Positions 56,083 to 64,000 of a DNA stretch of 64,000 nucleotides are shown here, one piece after another. The notes below the pieces were generated by a model. The model was not told the DNA's origin, did no database searches, and saw only the letters and a list, made by a program, of their open reading frames with translations. The translations under genes and the position numbers were made by a program. This DNA is from Torreya grandis (taxonomy: Eukaryota > Streptophyta > Pinopsida > Cupressales > Taxaceae), in assembly GCA_037957365.1 (NCBI GenBank), contig JARHVA010005493.1, forward strand, positions 930,501 to 994,500, in the 5' to 3' direction. Every line of letters starts with the position of its first letter. The first letter of the stretch is position 1.

Positions 56083-57315
56083 TAAAATAAATATATAGAT
56101 ATTATTTATGGGTAAGATCATAAGTATTATATTTTTTCATAAGTGAGATACGCATATTTTTTAGATAAATGTTGCTAAGAATATATTGATTTTTATATTT
56201 TTCAAAAACATACACTAATTTTTATATTTAAAAAAAATAATCTTTCTAAATATGATTTGATAATTAAAATTACTATTTTGATAATATTTTATTTTTAAAA
56301 ACAATTATACTTTTTAAACAACTAGTTTTTAATGACCATATTCTAGACATTATTGGATCTATAAAAGTAACCAAGTTCTTTTGTTCTCACATTAGTGTCC
56401 TTATTGATGTCAGATCATATGTTGTGATATAAAATATTGAGGAGAAAAAAATTGAATAATTTATCCAACAACCATTTTGTATTTCATGGACCAGGAAAAT
56501 ATAAAATCTATGAAATGGATAACTATTGTGCATAAATTTGGTTATCTTAAAATTTCATAATCTTTTATTTTCAATAGGTGTATATATGTAATATATGAAT
56601 TAAATACGAACTATATTTTTTTATTTTTATTTTATAATGTAGTTAAAAATTTTAGTTTAATTACTTGAATGAATACAATGTAGTCCATATCATGATTCCT
56701 ACTAGTTGTTTCTACTACAATCTACCCTTATTTAATATTTCCTAAAAAGGGTCCCTCTTTAATTTTTGTTTTGGTTTTCATAGTAAATGCGTAATTTTTT
56801 AAGGTTTGGTATTATCATCATCCTATCTTAAAAAAAAAAATTATTATCTTATTAACATTACATATCCATCTTCTAAAATTTGGGATGGTTTGACCTTAAG
56901 ATGACATATATCAAAATTTATTCTAATTAGCTTACCCTTGAACCTATTAAAAACATCATGTACTACATTCTCCAACAAATTGAGATTTTATTTATCCATG
57001 GGTTGTCATAAACTATTATCTATCATGGATAGGATCCTTAGTATTTGGAGGTCCATTTCATCCTACACATTACCAACCATAATATAAATTGATGTTTACC
57101 CATGTACATAATAACATAGATTCATGAGAGTATAACATCTAACACCAAAATGTGACAAGAAATAAACTTGGAAACACACAATTTAACTAAAAAATGACAT
57201 CAAACATGATCAACTATAGTTGGGTGTAATACATCATCTTATATGAGGTCATGAAATTTCCACCATTTTGGTCAATAATGATGTATGACCCTTTCACCTC
57301 TAAGAACAATGGTGG
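56083..57315. other. AT-rich stretch without recognised features
   Basis: Low-complexity AT-rich DNA with short A runs (for example 56829-56841). No sustained reading frame on either strand and no repeat ends were seen. Confidence 0.6.
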
Positions 57316-57700
57316 TGTAGACACCTAATTTTGGTACAAGTCATGTAATTATGGCATCTATTTCATTCATTTGCAAATTTTGTTCATTTAATTACTTTAG
57401 GATCTTTTTGGTACACTTACCTTTCACATTGGGCCCTTCATATTATTGCATCATTTTCATTTTCCCATGAACACCTTCAGATCTGATAGTTGTCTACCTC
57501 AAGATCCATCCAATCACCTTAAAATTCTACTCTATCTTTATTTCATGATGTTTTATAAGTTCACCATTTTTATAGTCATCCTAAAAATGGTTTAACCACT
57601 TTCAAATCCGTTTTGAAATTGGTCATGTGCCTCATGGGTCCATTTTTCCACCATGTCCTAATTTTGTATGCCTTGATTTTCAAATTTCACTCCTTTACAT
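57316..57700 (+). repeat. Possible LTR start of another gypsy element
   Basis: TGTAGACACCTAATTTTG resembles the first bases of several plant gypsy LTRs. The following non-coding DNA would fit an LTR, but I found no second copy, primer site or duplication, so this rests on similarity of the terminus alone. Confidence 0.25.
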
Positions 57701-60299
57701 GATTATCATATGCATGAATGTTTCTCAAATTTAATTCAAATGAGTCAATGTATAGTTGTACCATAATCCATTTACCACTAAACAATAAAGTTATTGAGTT
57801 TATCTATCATACACTTACGAAGATGAATGTTGTTATTCCACTCTTTCTTTTTATAAGTCTTATGGCTATATATTTTTATGAAAATAAGGTTGAATTAAGG
57901 AGCTTATAACATTATTAGTTATATTTGGGAGAAAAGGTTGAGTCATCTCTCACCTAGGTTGGGTCACTCTCATGCACATGGACTAAATTGAGCTCCAATT
58001 CACACTAATATATATTTTCAAATCTCAATGGGGATAAAGCCAATTTAATTTAAACGTATTTTTTAATCTTAAATGTGATGCTAGATGTTGAGGCCAAATT
58101 AGGATTACATCAAAGTAGAAGAGATTTAAACTATTATATGTATTCATTCCACTCTTCATAGACGTAATTATGGAGATATACTACCATTAAAGGGTTTCAC
58201 AAAGTATTAGGCCCTAGGGATTTATAAATCTATTTTTAGACCTAATTCACCACTTTTGATTGAGACTGTCACTTTTAGACTCTTAATCTAGTCATTGTCA
58301 ATTTTTAAGCTAGTCCAAAACTATTCATCATCACATATTGTTACCATATTTTGAGATATCTTATACACTATTTCAAAACATGTTTCCTAGATTATTAGTC
58401 ATTTTTATAACCCAAGTAAATAATAAATCAATATGTATCTCTATTTACCCATATCTTTGTAACTTTATGTTACCTAGTTCAAATTATTTAGTCCTATTAA
58501 GCACCTAGGAAATTCATAATTTTTGTATTTTTTGTATTTACTTAGATTTGGCTTGTGACATTTTTTATAAGATTGGATCAATGTTTTTAAAAAAAAAATC
58601 ACCATTTTTATAAAACATATGTCCATTAAATTTTTTTTTGAACATAACAAATTTTTTGATGGAAGTATAAATAATTTTTGTATTTACAATTACAATTCAC
58701 TTATATTTTCATTTGCAGTGGGTGCTTGACCATTATCCAAGCCCATTTTATTAATCATACATGTGACATTTATGATATGATTTCACACTTACCCTTGGTT
58801 TTACTAACCACACTCACACATTTTGAAATATCAACTTACCATGATTATATAATACTACTTATTTTATTTTGATTGAAATTTAAGCCATACAAAGCTAAGC
58901 TCATTTGTATCAATATAGACATCATCATAATGAATGATTGGGATTTCAACCAAAAATTATACTATTATTTATATAACTTAAGGTTTCCATAGATCTCATT
59001 TTAATTTTTTGTATGACTCGACTAGTAATAAATGAACACAATAGTGATAAGTTTATTCACCAACCAATCCACTCTATTGTGATATGCATTTGATGGTCTC
59101 TATAAAGCTATGTTTTATAATGGGAATTACACACCTAGATGGAAGCATTTTCTTATTAGCCTTAATGTGGTAGAGTATAACAACATATTTCATAAATTCC
59201 TATACAATGGTCCAAATTTTCAATATAGTAACTGATATATGACTCTTGCAAAAAAAATTATTGAACAAAATATTGTACATCACAATTTTACACATCATCA
59301 TTTTGAGACATGAATTATTTTAAAAAATTAAATAAATATTTCCTTCCTTATTTGACCATATTTTAACCTTAAAATCGATTTCTTGAGCCAAGCTTACCTT
59401 ACATGTCAATTAAAAATATATAACTCATATCAAAATACCTACATACAACCAATTTCACATTGAATTTATGGCATAAGTTGAACCAAACATTTTTATGAAA
59501 AAATAGTTTTGTTCTAGGGTGGATACCCTATCATGGAAAAATTTGTGAATTTATTTTTCACCATAAATGCATTCGATTTCCATTCTAACATATTATAATT
59601 TATGATAATATTAATTTTTGCATTAAGAAGTCAAATATAAGACCTAATGGTAAAATATTTTTTCAAAAGACAAAATGAGGATTTTACAAAAATGATGGGA
59701 GAAAGTCCCTTTTATCTATTATGAAGGGAAGTTCCTTTTATTGAAAGCAAGAAAATGTAGGAATGAAATATTTTCAAATATACATTTAATATTATATTTA
59801 GGGAAGGATATTACACATTGAATAAAAATAAATGGAAGAGGAACACATATAAATCTATATAAATAAAGATTTCAAGTTGTGTACATAATAAAAGAATAAA
59901 AATAATTATTGACTATCAAAAAATTACATTTGTTACAAATAGTCTTAAAGGAAAAATATGCACTATTAAATATGGAAATTAGAAGTAGCACAAATAAGAA
60001 AACACAACATATCAAAGTCCAAAAAAGTTCATTATACTCTCTTCTAATAATCAATACAAAGTTTCATTTGTTAGTCTTTTCTATTAATAAAACATGTTAT
60101 GGTGTCAAAAGTCCCTTTATAATCACTTTCACTCCTATTTATAACCCATATGAGGTAAGTGACTAACCATAACCAACTTTAAAGTCACTTCAATAACTGA
60201 TTTCAAAATATTACACTTTTTGACAAAATATAAACATGAGGATTTTAAAAAATAAATAAAAATTAGCCAAAGTTGGCACCACATCTAAGTGGAATCTAC
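57701..60299. other. AT-rich stretch without recognised features
   Basis: Only short chance reading frames (60 to 85 codons) without recognisable motifs. No terminal repeats or tandem arrays were seen. Confidence 0.6.
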
Positions 60300-61740
60300 C
60301 ATAATGAGTTGTCCAATTTAGGAGGTGACTTTTTATCATCAGTTAATTCATTTATCTTCTTATTTTATTCATCAATCCTTACATTGAATTATCTGAACCT
60401 TTTTACTACCAATGTTAAAATGGGTTAATTTGTAATTATAGTGGATTTAGTAAGAGTGGCTCAAGATGTTTGAATTCATGTGTTTATATCTATAAATTTG
60501 ATCAATTTAACAAAATACTTGTCTACCTCATCAAGAAAATTTAGATAATGTGAAATTTTTACATGGAATTGATGTTGAAGACACTAGGATCAAATAATGA
60601 TTCATTTAAAACCTTATTTAATTTGATTTGATGTCATTTATAGACCTCAAAATGGCTGAGTCATCAAGGAAGTCACACTAGAACGAGAAGATAACATCTT
60701 GTATTTTGAAAAGATCACATTCATTTTGCTTCCAAATATCATAAATGCATTTAGAGTGGCATTAGAAACTTCAAATTGTCCATTTATTCCTTCAAACCAT
60801 TTTTGGGATCATCATATTTAGTTTTTTTAAATACTTTCTCAAAAATCAACAAGTTCACATAAACTACTAACATTGTAAATAAATCATCAACTATTCTAGT
60901 CAAAATGAATAATTCTTATTCATATGTTTGGATCTCATCATCCACCCTTTTATGCTTTCAAAACCTCATAAATATACTTATACATTCAACAAAAAATGTT
61001 CCACCCAAGATCTAGTGTTTTTTTTCAATACTACTAAATTCACTCGCTGTTGGGATGACATCTTTGTCTAGTCTTGAGATTTGAACTAAAGGAGAAACAT
61101 TAATAATTATGGTCTCCATTAGGCTAAAAATATGATGGATATATAAATAAATTTGATAAATTTTCTCTTTTAGTTCATCTTTAGATTCTCCATCTTTATC
61201 AACTCTTTTAATTAAATGATCTATTATATGTTTGAAATTATGAACATCAGCCTAGTGGGTTGCTCACCCCATAGGTATTCTCTAAAAATTATAGTCAGTC
61301 ATTTTCCAAGATTACTTGTTTTTATCTCAAATTGGAGATAACAATTCAAAAAACTATGAAGTTTTAGCATCATTTATAATCTTTAAGAAATTTTCTTTCC
61401 ATTTTTTGGGGTAGTGCTTGTAAAAAGGTATAAACAACATCAAAATCAGGTACAATGATTTTAATTACTTTATTTTTCTTATTAATCATGGGATTCACAA
61501 AATAAAAATTCATTCCTCCAAAAATTAAAACTTGATTCACATACTCGTATGAAGCTTTTGTTGGTGGAAAAGTTGGAAAAAATGTTTGAGTAGGAGTGGG
61601 AGAGACATGAGGAAGATAAGGCAATGGTGACTGATGGATAGTAAGTGTTGACTTAGAGATATGAGGAGAAATGGATACATGGTATTAGATGTGATCAAAT
61701 GTAATTTATTTTTTACATCCTATTCTAAATTAAAAATTTA
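60300..61740 (-). pseudogene. Unrecognised degenerate coding region
   Basis: A minus-strand frame is open at 61370-61624 (NQVLIFGGMNFYFVNPMINK, VPDFDVVYTFLQALPQKMER). After stops it continues as HNFKHIIDHLIKRVDKDGES, KEKIYQIYLYIHHIFSLMET, LVQISRLDKDVIPTASEF and RVDDEIQTYE to about 60700. The low stop density and protein-like composition suggest an old gene relic, possibly of the neighbouring gypsy family member C, but no domain is recognisable. Confidence 0.35.
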
Positions 61741-62584
61741 CATGTCAATAGGGGCACAAGACACAAGTGAGGGGATGTTAACGACACTTAGATAGGTTGG
61801 TCCATCCTAGGTATTTTATGGAACTTATATTTATTTAGGTCTCATTTATTTACACCACTTGTTATAGTACCAATGGATATAAAATTGGTAATTGGAATAA
61901 ACATCCTTTTGAAATTTCAATTTTAGTATCTTATTTCTCATGTTATTTAACCCTCTTAGATAACCATGTAATTTTTATATTGATAACCATTTTAGAGTGA
62001 AAATTTAAGTCAATTTCCTTAGAATCTCACCAATCAATTGCTAGAAGAGGGTCCAAAAATATCTTATTTTGTAGATGACTTAGAGCCTAAAGATTGATAT
62101 AATAATTAAACACTCCACTAGGAACATATGTAATATTGAATTCATGAATTTAATCTAGGGTCACTAGTTTATTCCCTTTTTTGACCTCATCATTATCCTC
62201 ACAATCCATTAAATAATCCTTATAGAAAGAAATGTGTTATGGTATTGTCTAAAGATGCCTTCAATAAACCCTTTATTGTAAATACTAATATTTTATCATA
62301 CAATTACATAGTGAAAACAAACATATATTTTTCAATAGATCATTTAACAACACATTTCATACATGTGTAGTTTCTAATGGTAATGGGAAAATACATGCCA
62401 ATCTTATGTTTGGATAACATATTTTATGCAATTTAACTAATTATTTACATAACTCCATAAACAATAGTTCGTTGTTAACATATCTAAGTAAATGATATGG
62501 ATGACTATTAAACCCAAAAATATGTATGTAAACTTTAGGAATTGAATGAACCAACTTCCATAGTTTCCTATTTTAGTGGCCCTA
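61741..62584. other. Stretch without recognised features
   Basis: No coding or repeat signal that I can support. If C had a normal gag it should start in this interval, and none is visible. Confidence 0.5.
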
Positions 62585-63694
62585 TTGATGATTGAAAGTG
62601 CATCACAAGGTTTCAATAGTGTTTAAGAAACACTACACTTCTCATTTATGGATTCAAATAATCCATTGCATGAGTTGTTGTTTTTTACATTCTTGATATC
62701 TTTGGTGGAGTAGCGTTAAAGCTAATGACTATTTCACAAATGAAAATGAAAATGGTTGTTAGGAGCAATCATGGTGTAAAGCCTACTTGTGAACATGAAA
62801 GTAATCTAAACTAAGCTTAATGAATTATGATCAAAACCTAAAGTCTAAAATCTAGTCAAACATGTATATTTATAATGAAAGCTAAACTACTGTGATCTGA
62901 TTAAAAATTGAGTAAAAAGAAGGGTAGGATAGAGAAGAAATATATTGTTGATCTTTAATCCAAACATTATGATAAAGTGTAAATTTCATCAAAACATGCA
63001 CTCAAACCAATATATGACATGAAATTTCAAAGGCATATATCCTATCATATATTAGGAAAATGTCTAAAGATAGTTTAAATAATGTAAATAAGAAACTAGA
63101 TTCAATTTAAAGATTTACTCCCATAGGCAAATTGCATTAGCACATCTACAAGAAAAGTAAGGAAAATGAAATGAATCTAAGATATTTTAATCAACCTAGC
63201 ATAAGCACAAATTGACAACTCTGAATTCATATATATACATCTAGAATCCATAAAAATTATTCAAAATTGAATTTCATACCAACTGTTTGAGGAAGCATCT
63301 ATGATAACAAAATACACAAATAAATACAAGATAATCATTGCAGAATTTCCTTACTTGCATTACTTTGCTCCAAATTTACATAGTATTTTTTCTCTAAAAA
63401 TCATTCCTCTTTTTAAAAAATGAAAATACCCTTTTATAGAAGACCTTGAGGTATGTCAATCAGTCACATCAAATATTGAACAAGTGTCAAGGATAGTTAT
63501 CCTTATACAATATTCTAGAATTAGACTCTTTACAAATGGACTGACCTATAAGCAATGTGATTTACGAGTTTGCATATACTTTTACAAGATAGAATATTCC
63601 TTTTTCAAATGATTTACATGTTTTGTTACAAAAGGAATATGCTAAGTTAACAAATTTGACTTTGAGAAGCTCTTATTATTATATTCCTTTATTT
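62585..63694 (-). mobile_element. gypsy C: ORF1-gag spacer, diverged copy
   Basis: It aligns over most of its length with 27500-28571 of A and 46070-47132 of B. Landmarks: AAATGAGAAGTGT near the left end, the GTCTGATT...AAAAAGAAG block at 62895-62930, and minus-strand CTTCTATAAAAGGG at about 63432-63446. It is clearly more diverged than A is from B. Confidence 0.65.
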
Positions 63695-64000
63695 TTACTC
63701 TGGGATCTTCATTGCCTTGTCATGTTGATCATCAATCAGATTGAAGTTGATGATGGGATCCATGAAAAGTTCTTCTTCTTGATCTACCAAATCCTTGATG
63801 TCTTTATCAGCTCTATCTAAGGATTGCTTGATTCTTTTAGCATCACCAATCTTCTCCTCTATAGATAGGATCATGTCCAAGATTATTTTATTATCTACCC
63901 CTATTTTTCCCTTGATTTTGCTATTCACCTCTTACATGAATTGAGTAGCCCTATGTGTAAACTCCTTATCTATTATCAAGCCAATTGGACTAATGGTAGT
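63695..64000 (-). pseudogene. gypsy C ORF1, C-terminal part (runs off the window)
   Basis: Open on the minus strand from 63928 to the stop at 63695-63697. NKIILDMILSIEEKIGDAKR aligns with NKRILDMILIVEEKIIEERS of A, followed by an acidic helical tail (ADKDIKDLVDQEEELFMDPI). The match across three elements shows that this segment was translated in the ancestor. The rest lies beyond 64000. Confidence 0.65.

Noticed and set aside
57316..57700. A full second gypsy element starting at TGTAGACACC
   Set aside because: Only one terminus is seen; no pair, primer site or pol. Kept as a low-confidence feature only.
1..64000. Host protein-coding genes, rRNA or microRNA
   Set aside because: I found no sustained frame with host-gene motifs and no recognisable RNA gene. 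All strong coding similarity is to retroelements.

Overview
This window looks like a plant nuclear intergenic region, most likely from a conifer or another large-genome gymnosperm. It is AT-rich and I recognise no host gene. Nearly everything I can identify is a decayed or nested retroelement. The conifer assignment is an inference: it rests on a Penelope-like reverse transcriptase (54.1-55.4 kb), a group reported in conifers as Dryads, on very old LTR elements with many premature stops, and on large Ty3/gypsy elements.

Layout. (1) 1-3293, + strand: Ty1/copia polyprotein relic, cut at both ends. (2) 3331-38741, - strand: Ty3/gypsy element A, of OTA (Tat/Ogre-like) type, split by two nested insertions. 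It reads, from right to left, long LTR-like region, large ORF1, spacer, gag, protease, an extra (archaeal-type) RNase H, RT, RNase H and integrase. (3) 6258-24944, + strand, inside A: a head-to-tail copia array of six LTRs and five internal regions, with a period near 3.5 kb and one degenerate 5-bp target duplication around the whole block. (4) 34393-38532, + strand, inside the LTR-like region of A: one related copia element, D, with a perfect 5-bp target duplication. (5) 38742-53102, - strand: gypsy element B, the same family as A, abutting it head-to-tail. (6) 53103-56082: Penelope-like element relic and unrecognised fragments. (7) 56083-62584: AT-rich, mostly featureless, with one weak antisense coding relic and one possible LTR terminus. 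(8) 62585-64000, - strand: edge of a third, diverged member (C) of the gypsy family.

How the parts relate. A and B serve as each other's empty-site control, which fixes the limits of the copia array and of element D. The array units and D share the same internal deletions: gag capsid removed, integrase removed, centre of RT removed. They also share the same changed catalytic motifs (protease DSGAS to DSVAS or DSIAS, RT YVDD to YVVY or YVVW). They therefore belong to one long-lived non-autonomous copia lineage. Their LTRs carry two further oddities: the LTR-end/primer-binding-site junction is tandemly repeated every 33-36 bp, and a CpG-rich palindrome, CCGACRTCGG, is scattered through both the LTR and an internal reading frame. 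The best candidates for something undescribed are the shared-LTR array, the repeated primer-binding site and the palindrome arrays.
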